Assembly (NCBI GenBank): GCA_035513275.1
Contig: DATKCJ010000044.1
Coordinates: 1 to 17,259 of the forward strand
Direction: 5' to 3'
DNA from: DATKCJ01 sp035513275
Lineage (GTDB): Bacteria; Verrucomicrobiota; Verrucomicrobiia; Opitutales; Opitutaceae
DNA: 17,259 nt
The translations under genes and the position numbers were made by a program. The notes below the pieces were generated by a model. It searched no databases and was not told the DNA's origin. It saw nothing but the letters and a program-made list of their open reading frames with translations. Below are positions 6,266 through 14,442 of this stretch, piece by piece; position 1 is the first letter of the stretch; every line of letters begins with the position of its first letter.

Positions 6266-8512
6266 GTGCCCGACACCCTCAAAGGCGTCCTCGAGCGGAT
6301 CAAGTTCCTCAACGAGGAGAACGGCTACACGATCGCCGAGCTCCGGCCGGAAGCTGCTCGCGGAGTGGGCAGATCGACAGCGCTCGTCACGATCGTCGGC
6401 CCGCTTCCCGGTGTGCAGTGCGGCGAGACGCTCGCTCTCGAGGGACAGTGGGATCGCCACCCGCAACACGGCGACCAGTTCAAGATCGTCAGTTGGAAAT
6501 CCGAGCTGCCCGCGAGCGTGCACGGCATCCGCCGGTATCTCGGCAGCGGCCTCGTGTCCGGCATCGGCAAGGTCTACGCCAACAAGATCGTCGACCGCTT
6601 CGGTGCCGACACGTTGCGAATCATTTCCGAGGAGGCGGGCCGCCTGCGCGAGGTCCCTGGCATCGGCCGCCAGCGCGCCACGGCGATCAAGCAGGCGTGG
6701 GACGAGCAGCGCGTGCAACGCGAGGTGATGATCTTCCTGCAGACCTACGGCGTGTCGGCGAAGCTCTGCACGAAGATCGTCACGCGCTACGGGGCCGACG
6801 CTCAACGTATTCTCAAGACGCAGCCCTACCGCGTCGCTCGCGAGATCGAAGGCATCGGATTCAAGACGGCGGACCGTATCGCCATCAACCTCGGCTTCGC
6901 CAACGACAGTCCGCCGCGGCTCGACGCGGGCATCATCTACGCGCTCGAGACGCTCGCCGAGGAGGGGCACACAGCGATTCCCGAGGGAGACCTCGAGCCC
7001 TACGCCGCGGAGCTGCTTCAAGCCGATCCCGAACGTATCCGCGCACGCATCGCTGCGCTCGTGACGGAACGCGCTCTCGTTCCCGACGGTCCTTCCGACG
7101 ATCCACTCGTGCAGTTGCCCGTGTATTCGGAGGCCGAGGCCAAGATCGCATCATCGTTGCTCAAAATCGCACGCTACCGCAGCGGCCTGCCCGCAATCAA
7201 AATCGATGCCGCGGTCGGGTGGGCACAGGAGCGCGCGCACATCGAGTTCAGCCCGCACCAATCGGAAGGGCTCAAGCGCGCACTCGGCTCGAAGGTCTCC
7301 GTTCTCACCGGAGGTCCAGGAACGGGCAAGACGACCATCTTGCGCGCGCTGGTGGAGATCCTGCGTGCGAAGAAGTGTCGCGTGCATCTCGCGGCGCCGA
7401 CGGGCCGCGCAGCGCAGCGGCTCGCCGAGTCGACCGGCGGCTACGCTCAGACGATCCATCGCTTGCTGAAGATCGATCCGGCACAGGGAGGATTTACGAT
7501 CAACGAGGCGCACCCGCTGCCGACGGATTTTCTTATCCTCGATGAAGCGTCGATGCTCGACACACGGCTCGCCGCATCGCTCGTGCAGGCCGTGCCACAG
7601 CGCGCACATCTGCTGTTCGTCGGTGACACCGATCAGCTTCCCTCGGTCGGCGCGGGCAACGTGCTCAAGGACATCATCGCGAGTGGCATCGCTGCAGTCA
7701 CGCGGCTTTCGGTCATCTACCGCCAGGAGAAGCAGAGCTTGATCGTCACGACAGCGCACGCGGTCAACCAGGGCGACGCGCAACTGCCTCCCGCGTTCGC
7801 CGATGTCTCGCAGCTCGCGCCGCATCTCGACTTGCAGTTCGTGATGGCGAACTCGCCGGAGGACTGCGTCGCGAAGGTTGTGGAGATTTGCACCAAGTTT
7901 CTGCCCGCGAAGGCGCGGCACTTCGACCCGATCGGCGACGTGCAGATTCTCGCGCCGATGCACAAGGGCGTCGCAGGCGTGCAGAATTTGAATCGCGAGC
8001 TTCAGGCCGCGCTGAACGGTTCGGCTCCGCTCACCGCAGGCGGTTCGACTTCGCTCACCGCGGGCTGCTCGCGCAGCATCAGGACAATGGCAGGCGAGCT
8101 GCGGCCGGGCGACAAGCTCATCCAACTTCGCAACAACTACGACAAGGGTCTCTTCAACGGCGACATCGGCACGGTCGTCTCCGTGAATCCCGACGCAGGC
8201 TCGCTCGTCGCGGAGTTCGACGGTACGCGGCATGCGTTCGAGCGCGGTGATCTCGGTGACGCCGCCCTCGCCTACGCCATCACGATTCACAAGAGCCAAG
8301 GCTCCGAGTATCCCGTCGTCATCATCCCGCTGCTGAAAGCGCACTTCATGATGCTGCAACGAAACCTGCTCTACACGGGAATCACGCGCGGTCGGAAGCG
8401 CGTGTTTATCGTCGGCGAACCCGCGGCGTGGGGCATGGCCGTGCGCAACGCCGAGAGCAAGCAGCGCCGCACCCACCTGCGCGAGAAGATCGCAGCGGGT
8501 CTGGAGAAGTAA
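6266..8512 (+). CDS. recD2: RecD-like superfamily 1B DNA helicase RecD2
   Basis: A 748-residue ATP-dependent 5'-3' DNA helicase of the stand-alone RecD2 type, working in DNA repair and recombination without RecBC. Start GTG 6266 begins with the family opening TLKGVLERIKFLNEENGYTIAEL. Helix-hairpin-helix elements follow (VPGIGRQRATAIK around 130-142, EIEGIGFKTADRIAINLGF around 193-211). Helicase motifs: Walker A GGPGTGKTT (349-357, K355), motif II LDEAS (D426, E427), motif III GDTDQLPSVGAGN (from 453), YRQ, motif V AITIHKSQGSEYP (671-683) and motif VI YTGITRGRKRVFIVG (from 703). An in-frame 24-bp tandem duplication (8017-8064) lengthens the linker before the GDKLIQLRNNYDKGLFNGD block. A REP-like cluster fills the upstream gap; the gene converges on the TonB-receptor operon. 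Confidence 0.95.
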   Translation: MPDTLKGVLERIKFLNEENGYTIAELRPEAARGVGRSTALVTIVGPLPGVQCGETLALEGQWDRHPQHGDQFKIVSWKSELPASVHGIRRYLGSGLVSGIGKVYANKIVDRFGADTLRIISEEAGRLREVPGIGRQRATAIKQAWDEQRVQREVMIFLQTYGVSAKLCTKIVTRYGADAQRILKTQPYRVAREIEGIGFKTADRIAINLGFANDSPPRLDAGIIYALETLAEEGHTAIPEGDLEPYAAELLQADPERIRARIAALVTERALVPDGPSDDPLVQLPVYSEAEAKIASSLLKIARYRSGLPAIKIDAAVGWAQERAHIEFSPHQSEGLKRALGSKVSVLTGGPGTGKTTILRALVEILRAKKCRVHLAAPTGRAAQRLAESTGGYAQTIHRLLKIDPAQGGFTINEAHPLPTDFLILDEASMLDTRLAASLVQAVPQRAHLLFVGDTDQLPSVGAGNVLKDIIASGIAAVTRLSVIYRQEKQSLIVTTAHAVNQGDAQLPPAFADVSQLAPHLDLQFVMANSPEDCVAKVVEICTKFLPAKARHFDPIGDVQILAPMHKGVAGVQNLNRELQAALNGSAPLTAGGSTSLTAGCSRSIRTMAGELRPGDKLIQLRNNYDKGLFNGDIGTVVSVNPDAGSLVAEFDGTRHAFERGDLGDAALAYAITIHKSQGSEYPVVIIPLLKAHFMMLQRNLLYTGITRGRKRVFIVGEPAAWGMAVRNAESKQRRTHLREKIAAGLEK
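8017..8064 (+). repeat. 24-bp tandem duplication inside recD2
   Basis: Two adjacent 24-base units (8017-8040 and 8041-8064) agree at 21 of 24 positions; each begins CGGTTCG and contains CGCTCACCGC. They encode the repeated peptide GSAPLTAG / GSTSLTAG and keep the frame open. Each unit carries the ends CGGT and ACCG, so it may derive from a short interspersed palindromic repeat rather than from simple slippage. Confidence 0.7.
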
Positions 8513-8588
8513 CGCGAAGTTCTCCCGATGGGCCGGGTCGCCGACCGTTTGCTCCATGCGCGTGACGTGCCACCTGAAAAGCTGAAGC

Positions 8589-11500
8589 TCAAAACTCCAC
8601 TCCAAACGTCGCGATGAAGACGCGCGGCTCGACTGTAGCAATCTTGGCGACTGCGCCCGTCGTGATGCGCGCCACGGGAACCGCCTCGTCCTCGTCGAAA
8701 AGATTGCGGACATTGAGCTGCACGCGATAGCGGAGACCGCCGAATGCTTGCAGACGGCCACGGTAACCGACGAAGGCATCGAAAGTGAGCTCTTCCTCAC
8801 CTTTGTAGGATCGGTCGAGATCGAGGACCGTGGCACCCGCCGCATTGGTGGTAACGCCGTAACCAATGGTCGGCGCCGCGCGCCAGCGAATCGCGCCGCC
8901 GAGATTGAAGCCCTTCAACGGGCCCTGGCTAAAACTGTAGTTTGAGATCATGTTGGCACGCGCACCTCGCGCGCCATCGGTCGCGCGTCCGTCGACCGCC
9001 TGCATGAAAGCGAACGCCTGGCCGACCAGCGCGCTGTTGTAGTATTGCTCGAGCGTCTGCCCATTGGGGTTTGTGACGCTCGCTGGCGCTGTTCGCCACG
9101 TCACCGGCTGGCCGGCAGCGTCGACCTCACCGTTTTTCGCGACAACCGCCTGCCAGACGGGCAAACGCTGCGCCGCCCACTCAAACCACGGTCCACCGAC
9201 ATTCGTTTCGATCGCTTCGGAGATCGCGCCATTCACGCGGATGTTCCAACTCGGCACTGGCGTCACATTCAGCTCGAACTCATAGCCGGTGGACTCGAGG
9301 TCGGACATGATGAAGTAATTCACCCGGCCGGCGACGCGGAATCCGCGCCGGTTGCCATCGACGACATTAATCGTCGGCGCCTGGGGGTCGAGCGTGCGCA
9401 CACGATCCTCGAGGTTGAAGAAGATGTCGCGGAATACGTTGATCTGATTCCCGGCGCGCTGCGGGCCGAGCGCATTCTTGTAGCGATTGATGCGGAGAGA
9501 GACCTTGTCCCGCCAAAGATCGAAACGCAGCCCGAAGTCATTTCCCTTTCCGCTCGCGCCGGGGATCTCGTTGCCGAACGGATCGAAGCGGCCGATGTTG
9601 AGGTCGAATGTCGTCGAGTCATTGTAGAACACGCTCAACCACGTCAGGGGACGCGCGACCACGCCGAGGTTGCGATTGATGCCTGTCTGCGTCGGACCGT
9701 AGTCAGAAAACTGCGTATCCCACAGGACCGGATACAGTCCGGAGAAATCCTGAGCGGTCGACCCCGCGTCGAGCGTGGCGGATTTCGCGGAGTCCTTGCG
9801 GTAGCCGAAGGTGAGCACGAGCCGGTCGTTCTTGGCGCGGTCGGGCAGGAAGAACCCTTGCCACGCAAGAATCTGCGCGGATGTCGTTGCTCGTGTGCCC
9901 GCCGAAGTCTGGTTCGCGGCGAGTCGCTTGCCGTCCTCCGCGTGCAGGGGCGTGTCGGTCAGATAAAGCGTGAACGGTGCTCCGTTCGCGTCTGTGAGCG
10001 ACCAGTCGCCGGACAGTGGTCCGGCCGCCGTTGCTGCGTCGTAGGGCGTATCGAAGTAGTGCCGGAATTGTGGCATGCGCGTGCTATGAATCGCCCAACC
10101 CTGCCGTGTTTTCGGTTGGAGCGTCAGCCCGGCGATCGCCGGGTCATCAAGAATGCGGCGAATGAATCCGGTCTGAGCCTTCGAGTCCGACTTCGACCCC
10201 GTGTAGAGTCCCGAGAATCGGTGGTGGCCGAGCCATTGTCCCCACCCGCCGCGCACATCGAATTTTTCGGCGAGGTTCAACTCGTAAGAGAGCGCTGCAC
10301 GCCAGTCTTCGCGGCGGTCGAATGCGGGCTCGGTGGACGCCAGGCCCTGGACGTAGAGTTTCCCGAAATTTGGATTCGGAGTCGTCGTGCCCGGCACGAA
10401 CTGGTTCGCGTCGACGTTGAGGTTGTTGGTGAGACTGCCGCCCGCGGCGAAGTTTTGCTCGTAGGCGTTCTCGTGGTTGTAGGCGATCTCAAGAAACAGA
10501 GTATCCGTGAGCTTCTGCTCGATGATCACGGTCGTTGTAGTCGCGCCCGAGCGAGTGGTGCCCTCCGTGCCGACGACATTCGCATCGAACGGAAACACGG
10601 CCGGATCGAGGATCGTGGTGTTGACCGACGCATCAAAGGTTGGATCGACGCCGGGAAGCGAGGACGGGTTTTTGACCGTGACTGAATTGCGCCAGTTCCG
10701 GAGCCCCACTGAACCGTCCGCGATCAGGACAGGAGCATCGGCGGCCTGCACAAAGATTCGATTGTTCGCGATGCCGAGGAAACTCTGGTTGTCGAACGCG
10801 GGTCGCGGCTCTGTGTAGCCGCTCCCTGGGATTTCGTTCGCTCGATTCCACAGAGTGACAAAATCGGTCGGGTTCACCCGGAATGCGTAATTCCAATTTC
10901 GCCTGGCCCGCTCGGCTTGCAGAATGACGGTCGTGTTCCTATACGGCGTAAAGGTGATCGCGCCATAGAGGCGATCGTCGCGATCGAGATTGGGCTTCTT
11001 CTCGGTGAATTCGCGTTGCGAGAGACCCATGACCCGCACCGCCAGCTTCTGCGGCACGATCACGCTGTTGGCGTCAAACGTCACCGACTTCGAACCTTCA
11101 GAGTCGTAGCGCAGCGTAAAGCCGTGCTTGTTGCGCATCAGCGCAATTGCAGGCGTGGCATCGAGTATGCCCGCGGGACTTCCCAGCCCGAAGAGAATCG
11201 CATTGGGGCCGCTCGCGATCGTGACGCGCTCGAGATTGTAGGTGGCTGCCGGATGACGGACTTGGAAGAAATTCCGCGAGAGCGTGCCGGGACTGATCCC
11301 GCGCACGCGCCCTCCGTCGTCAGGCTTTGGCAGGCCAAGCCCTGTGAGGGTCTGAACGTAGTCGCTGCGGTTTTCGACATTTGCGGTATACATGAGCGAC
11401 TGCTCCACGCTCGTCAGGCCGAGATCATCCAAGAATTCCTTTGTGAGCGTCTCGATTTGGTTGGGAACGTCCTTGAAGTTCGTGCGCAAGCGGGTGCCGG

Positions 11501-11690
11501 CGAGCGTCTCCGTGGCAATCCAGCCCGTCTGGGCGTCTGCGGAGATAACAAACGGAGAGAGTTCGATCACTGGCTGGTCCTCCGGCAGACCCGCGGGCTC
11601 GGCCGGACGCGGCGGCAGCGTTTGTGCAAACACGCCGCAGGAAAGCGCAAAGCAAAACACCGTCACGCGGACTCTATTGAATGCGCTCAT
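8589..11690 (-). CDS. TonB-dependent outer-membrane receptor
   Basis: A large ligand-gated outer-membrane channel energised by TonB-ExbBD, 1033 residues from ATG 11690. An N-terminal signal peptide (VTVFCFALSCGVFAQ, probable cleavage after VFA) precedes a TonB-box-like stretch PVIELSPFVISA. The plug domain follows (TLAGTRLRTNFKDVPNQIET, LTSVEQSLMY, GPNAILFGLGSPAGILDATP), then a long barrel rich in alternating aromatic strands, ending in IATFGVEF with the C-terminal Phe needed for barrel assembly. An in-frame ATG at 11699 is an alternative start. The gene starts 35 bases after the response regulator stop on the same strand, so the receptor is probably the last gene of a kinase-regulator-receptor operon. 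The substrate cannot be read; there is no SusD-like partner and no extra N-terminal signalling domain. Confidence 0.93.
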   Translation of the reverse strand: MSAFNRVRVTVFCFALSCGVFAQTLPPRPAEPAGLPEDQPVIELSPFVISADAQTGWIATETLAGTRLRTNFKDVPNQIETLTKEFLDDLGLTSVEQSLMYTANVENRSDYVQTLTGLGLPKPDDGGRVRGISPGTLSRNFFQVRHPAATYNLERVTIASGPNAILFGLGSPAGILDATPAIALMRNKHGFTLRYDSEGSKSVTFDANSVIVPQKLAVRVMGLSQREFTEKKPNLDRDDRLYGAITFTPYRNTTVILQAERARRNWNYAFRVNPTDFVTLWNRANEIPGSGYTEPRPAFDNQSFLGIANNRIFVQAADAPVLIADGSVGLRNWRNSVTVKNPSSLPGVDPTFDASVNTTILDPAVFPFDANVVGTEGTTRSGATTTTVIIEQKLTDTLFLEIAYNHENAYEQNFAAGGSLTNNLNVDANQFVPGTTTPNPNFGKLYVQGLASTEPAFDRREDWRAALSYELNLAEKFDVRGGWGQWLGHHRFSGLYTGSKSDSKAQTGFIRRILDDPAIAGLTLQPKTRQGWAIHSTRMPQFRHYFDTPYDAATAAGPLSGDWSLTDANGAPFTLYLTDTPLHAEDGKRLAANQTSAGTRATTSAQILAWQGFFLPDRAKNDRLVLTFGYRKDSAKSATLDAGSTAQDFSGLYPVLWDTQFSDYGPTQTGINRNLGVVARPLTWLSVFYNDSTTFDLNIGRFDPFGNEIPGASGKGNDFGLRFDLWRDKVSLRINRYKNALGPQRAGNQINVFRDIFFNLEDRVRTLDPQAPTINVVDGNRRGFRVAGRVNYFIMSDLESTGYEFELNVTPVPSWNIRVNGAISEAIETNVGGPWFEWAAQRLPVWQAVVAKNGEVDAAGQPVTWRTAPASVTNPNGQTLEQYYNSALVGQAFAFMQAVDGRATDGARGARANMISNYSFSQGPLKGFNLGGAIRWRAAPTIGYGVTTNAAGATVLDLDRSYKGEEELTFDAFVGYRGRLQAFGGLRYRVQLNVRNLFDEDEAVPVARITTGAVAKIATVEPRVFIATFGVEF

Positions 11691-11724
11691 GCTTTGCATG
11701 GACCCGGAAATCTCGGTTGCGCTA

Positions 11725-12423
11725 TCAGCGCAGCGCATCCCGAATCTCCTTGTAGCGCGTGCGGCCTACGGGGAGCAGGATGCCGTTCTTCAATTCGGCT
11801 TCGTAGCGACTGCCTTCGTGGGCGTGCAACGCCTTCACGGCGCTCAGCCGCACGAGGTAGCTCTTGTGGATGCGCTCGAATACCGGCGGCAGCAGCGCTT
11901 GGAGTCTTTCCAATGACTTGTCGTGCAGCTCATGCCGGCCACTCACAAGCACCAGTTCGGAGCAGTCGTCCGCTCCCTTCACGAAGAGCACGTCGTCGAT
12001 CGGCACGAGTTCGATGCGACCCTGCTTGCGCACAGCTAGAAATCGCGCGGCATGCGGCGAGCGCCCGCCGGGCTCGGTCACCCGCCGCAACGCCTCCTCG
12101 AGCCGCTGCTCTGTGAAGGGCTTCGCTACGAAATCGATCACGCCATGTTCGAAGGCAACGAGTGCGTGCTCCGTGTTCGCCGACACGATGATCGTGTGAA
12201 ATGAACCGGCAACGTTCGAGTCCAGCAATGCCATGCCGTCGCGCCCCCCGAGATTGAGGTCGAGCAGGAGCACATCGACCGGCGATTCCGCAAGTGCGGC
12301 TTGCGCCGCGTCGAACGTTTCGGATACGCGAAGCCATTCCAAGCGGTTGCCGATGATGCGGCGGCAAAACTGCTCGATGCGGCGCGCAACCACCGTCTCG
12401 TCCTCGACGATCAGGACTCTCAC
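11725..12423 (-). CDS. LytTR-family response regulator
   Basis: A 232-residue cytoplasmic transcription regulator. Residues 1-115 form a CheY-like receiver (VLIVEDE acidic pocket, phosphoacceptor D55 in VLLLDLNL, S81, K101 in VAKPF). Residues 130-232 form a LytTR DNA-binding domain (VPIDDVLFVKGADDCSELVL, HDKSLERLQALLPPVFERIHKSYLVRLSAV, LKNGILLPVGRTRYKEI). It starts at GTG 12423, which overlaps the kinase stop as GTGA, a sign of translational coupling. The partner kinase is the LytS-type protein immediately upstream. Likely targets are the direct-repeat array at 14301-14421 and so both the operon itself and the divergent RCC1-protein gene; this is inferred from position and repeat architecture. 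Confidence 0.94.
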   Translation of the reverse strand: MRVLIVEDETVVARRIEQFCRRIIGNRLEWLRVSETFDAAQAALAESPVDVLLLDLNLGGRDGMALLDSNVAGSFHTIIVSANTEHALVAFEHGVIDFVAKPFTEQRLEEALRRVTEPGGRSPHAARFLAVRKQGRIELVPIDDVLFVKGADDCSELVLVSGRHELHDKSLERLQALLPPVFERIHKSYLVRLSAVKALHAHEGSRYEAELKNGILLPVGRTRYKEIRDALR

Positions 12424-14243
12424 GTGCGTGCTCCACTGCGAGCGGCTTCGCGCAGCTCAATGACAGTTTCCCAACCGCCGGCAACGGCGCCCTGCGTCAG
12501 TTTCCATGCGTCGTGAAAGCTCTCTTCAAGGCGCGCGCATACGTAGCGCAATCCGGTGCCCCCGCTGACGCGAGCCGTGTCCTCCGTGATGGTGCCCGGG
12601 GAAAGAAAAATGTAGCGCACGCCATCGCTGGTCCGCTCGGCCCGCAGCGTGAACGTCGTGGCGTCTTTCCGCGGGCGTTGATGCGAAAAGCCGTTCTCGA
12701 TCAACGTGAGAAAGAGAGCCGGCGGCACGGACGCCGACGCATCGATCCCCTCTGCTTCGAGGCTCCAGTTGAGGTCGGTGCGCGCGCTCATCACCCCGAG
12801 ATGTGCGCGACAGAGCGCGAGTTCCTCGCCAATCGACACCTGCTTCTCGCCGGAAAAGCGGGCCAGCGAACGAAAACCCACGGCGAGGTCATCAATCAAT
12901 CGCACGGCGGCCGCGGGCTTTTCTTCGATAACCTGCGAGAGCGCGGTCAGCGTGTTCATCAGGAAATGTGGCTGCAGGCTCTTTTTGAGCAGTTCGATTT
13001 CCAGTCGCGCCGCCATCAGCTTTGTATCGCGTGCATGAAGACGCTCGCTGCGCAGCCGCAACCCGATCGCCGAGATGAGACCGACAAGGGTCGGCAAAAA
13101 AGCGAAGACAAAATTCGAGTGTTCGAAGTGCTTTGGATCCCACTCGAACAATCCGCACGTCGCCACAATGCCGACGAGGATCAGCCTCGAACCCTCACGT
13201 CGCCGCCAAACCGCCCATCCCACGAACAAGAGGGCCGAGATGAAAGCGACCCGCCACAACACGGGCGAAAGCACATTGATTCCCAATGGCAGGCAATAAC
13301 TCGCGATCGCGGTCTGCACGATCAAGGGGACAACCAGCAAGCTACGCCACCACGAAGGATAGAGATGCACGACGGCGGCGGCGAGGAGCAAGCTGGAGAC
13401 AATCACGATCAGGCTGATGCGCGCCACGATTTGGAAAGGCATCCACGAAACTGGATACGCCCACATGATGGGAACCGTTACAACGGTGATGAGCAGTGCC
13501 GAGCCAAGGCAGAGTGCTGCCAGCAGCGCGAGGATCAGCCGGCGGTCGGCCAGCAACCACATGAGGAAGACCGCGACGCCAATCGTAAGCATGGCTCCCA
13601 CACCCATGGCAGGGAGCAGGTTTAACTTCATATCCAGGGCGCGAAACTTCTCGAGTGGCAGTGTATAGAACGAGAGCTGTGCAAACCGCGCGCCCGCTCT
13701 GGCGCTTCGGAAGGTGGACAGCCGGATTGCGACCACGTGCTGCCCTGCCTCCGCCATTTCCGGGGATAACTCCACGCGCGCAGAACTCATGCCTCCAATC
13801 TCGGTCTGCCGGCTGTTTCCCGGAGTTCCCGAGGAGCTGATCAAAACGCCGTCCCAGTAGCAGTCCCAGGCCGAGATTCCACCACCGATATTTATGAGGG
13901 ACGGAACCTGTTCGTCGGGGCCAGTCGTTCTCACGCGGAGACGAAGCCAGAAAACTCCCTCGTTCAATGGCACTCGATTGCGCTCAATCACCACCCAGTC
14001 GCTGTCATCCCAATCGGGTGAGGACCAGCGAGGATCGTCCCCCGACTCAAGGCGCAGTTCGGAATGCTCAACGGTTCGCGCGGTAAGTTTGGTGATGCGC
14101 AGATCCGGTCGATACCAATCTGCCATCGGCTTCCATGTATACTCCGTGGGGTCCCCCGCGGCCTGCTCCGCGCCGATCGACGGACAGATCGAGGCACAGA
14201 ACGCCAGGCCCAAAAACAGCGAATGCAGACAAGAGTAGCGCAT
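12420..14243 (-). CDS. LytS-type 7-TM sensor histidine kinase with periplasmic jelly-roll domain
   Basis: A 607-residue membrane sensor. A signal peptide (1-24, ending PSIGA) leads to a periplasmic domain of about 170 residues. Its WSSPDWDDSDW, GVFWLRLRVR and SAWDCYWDGVLISSSG segments resemble the beta-sandwich of GH2 sugar-binding and 7TMR-DISM sensor domains. Seven hydrophobic segments follow (about 207-231, 236-258, 266-292, 300-322, 326-346, 353-367, 376-396). The kinase part is the His_kinase (LytS/YehU) type: LLKKSLQPHFLMNTLTALSQ with H426, an N-box LIENGFSH (E516, N517) and a G-box GGTGLRYVCARLEESF. Start ATG 14243 sits directly before the signal peptide. It overlaps the response regulator by four bases. 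The ligand is unknown; the sensor fold makes a carbohydrate or other small molecule plausible. Confidence 0.92.
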   Translation of the reverse strand: MRYSCLHSLFLGLAFCASICPSIGAEQAAGDPTEYTWKPMADWYRPDLRITKLTARTVEHSELRLESGDDPRWSSPDWDDSDWVVIERNRVPLNEGVFWLRLRVRTTGPDEQVPSLINIGGGISAWDCYWDGVLISSSGTPGNSRQTEIGGMSSARVELSPEMAEAGQHVVAIRLSTFRSARAGARFAQLSFYTLPLEKFRALDMKLNLLPAMGVGAMLTIGVAVFLMWLLADRRLILALLAALCLGSALLITVVTVPIMWAYPVSWMPFQIVARISLIVIVSSLLLAAAVVHLYPSWWRSLLVVPLIVQTAIASYCLPLGINVLSPVLWRVAFISALLFVGWAVWRRREGSRLILVGIVATCGLFEWDPKHFEHSNFVFAFLPTLVGLISAIGLRLRSERLHARDTKLMAARLEIELLKKSLQPHFLMNTLTALSQVIEEKPAAAVRLIDDLAVGFRSLARFSGEKQVSIGEELALCRAHLGVMSARTDLNWSLEAEGIDASASVPPALFLTLIENGFSHQRPRKDATTFTLRAERTSDGVRYIFLSPGTITEDTARVSGGTGLRYVCARLEESFHDAWKLTQGAVAGGWETVIELREAARSGART

Positions 14244-14442
14244 CGAGATATCGGCCGGGGAGATGCTGCCGCGCTTCAGTTCGCAGGTCTACGAGTTTCG
14301 CGAGACGTTCACCGGCGTAACGAGACGTTCACCGACCGCACGCAGATTCTCCGGCTGGTCGGCGAGTCATTCGCGGGTGGCACGAGACGTTCACCGGCAA
14401 GGCGTCGAGCGGGTCGTTCACATGGGACACACATGGTCTCCG
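14244..14442. promoter_or_regulatory. Divergent control region of the kinase operon and the RCC1-protein gene
   Basis: This 199-bp region must hold both promoters. Most of it is occupied by an array of about 20-bp degenerate direct repeats, described separately. No clear -35/-10 pair stands out by eye. A plus-strand frame is open through the whole region (from 14263, and with an alternative ATG at 14422), but the encoded residues are Arg/Ser-rich and precede the signal peptide, so I treat them as untranslated. Confidence 0.5.
14301..14421 (+). repeat. Array of ~20-bp direct repeats, candidate LytTR operator
   Basis: The 14-mer CGAGACGTTCACCG occurs exactly at 14301, 14321 and 14383. Degenerate copies fall between on the same register: CGCAGATTCTCCGGC at 14341 and CGAGTCATTCGCGG at 14363, giving steps of 20, 20, 22 and 20 bases. 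A further GTCGTTCAC (14413-14421) lies just beyond. Each full unit contains GACGTTCAC, which has the GTT core of LytTR sites and a resemblance to the AlgR site CCGTTCGTC. Two helical turns between units is the spacing used by LytTR dimers. A LytTR regulator is encoded in the adjacent operon. Confidence 0.6.

Noticed and set aside
5786..7021. A 411-codon minus-strand open frame across the HAD gene, the REP cluster and recD2
   Set aside because: It crosses two well-supported genes and a palindromic intergenic region; no family resemblance.
7151..8866. A 571-codon minus-strand open frame opposite recD2
   Set aside because: It mirrors the helicase motifs on the opposite strand and has no recognisable domain.
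9045..10685. A 546-codon plus-strand open frame opposite the TonB-dependent receptor
   Set aside because: It is antisense to a receptor with signal peptide, plug and terminal Phe; the Arg/Val/Glu-rich product is typical of shadows.
10917..13625. Long plus-strand open frames (10917-12116 and 12513-13625) opposite the receptor, regulator and kinase genes
   Set aside because: They lie antisense to strongly supported genes and contain no motif.
14301..14421. CRISPR array as an explanation of the 20-bp repeats
   Set aside because: The repeats are too short, too degenerate and have only about 6-bp gaps, with no unique spacers and no cas genes nearby.
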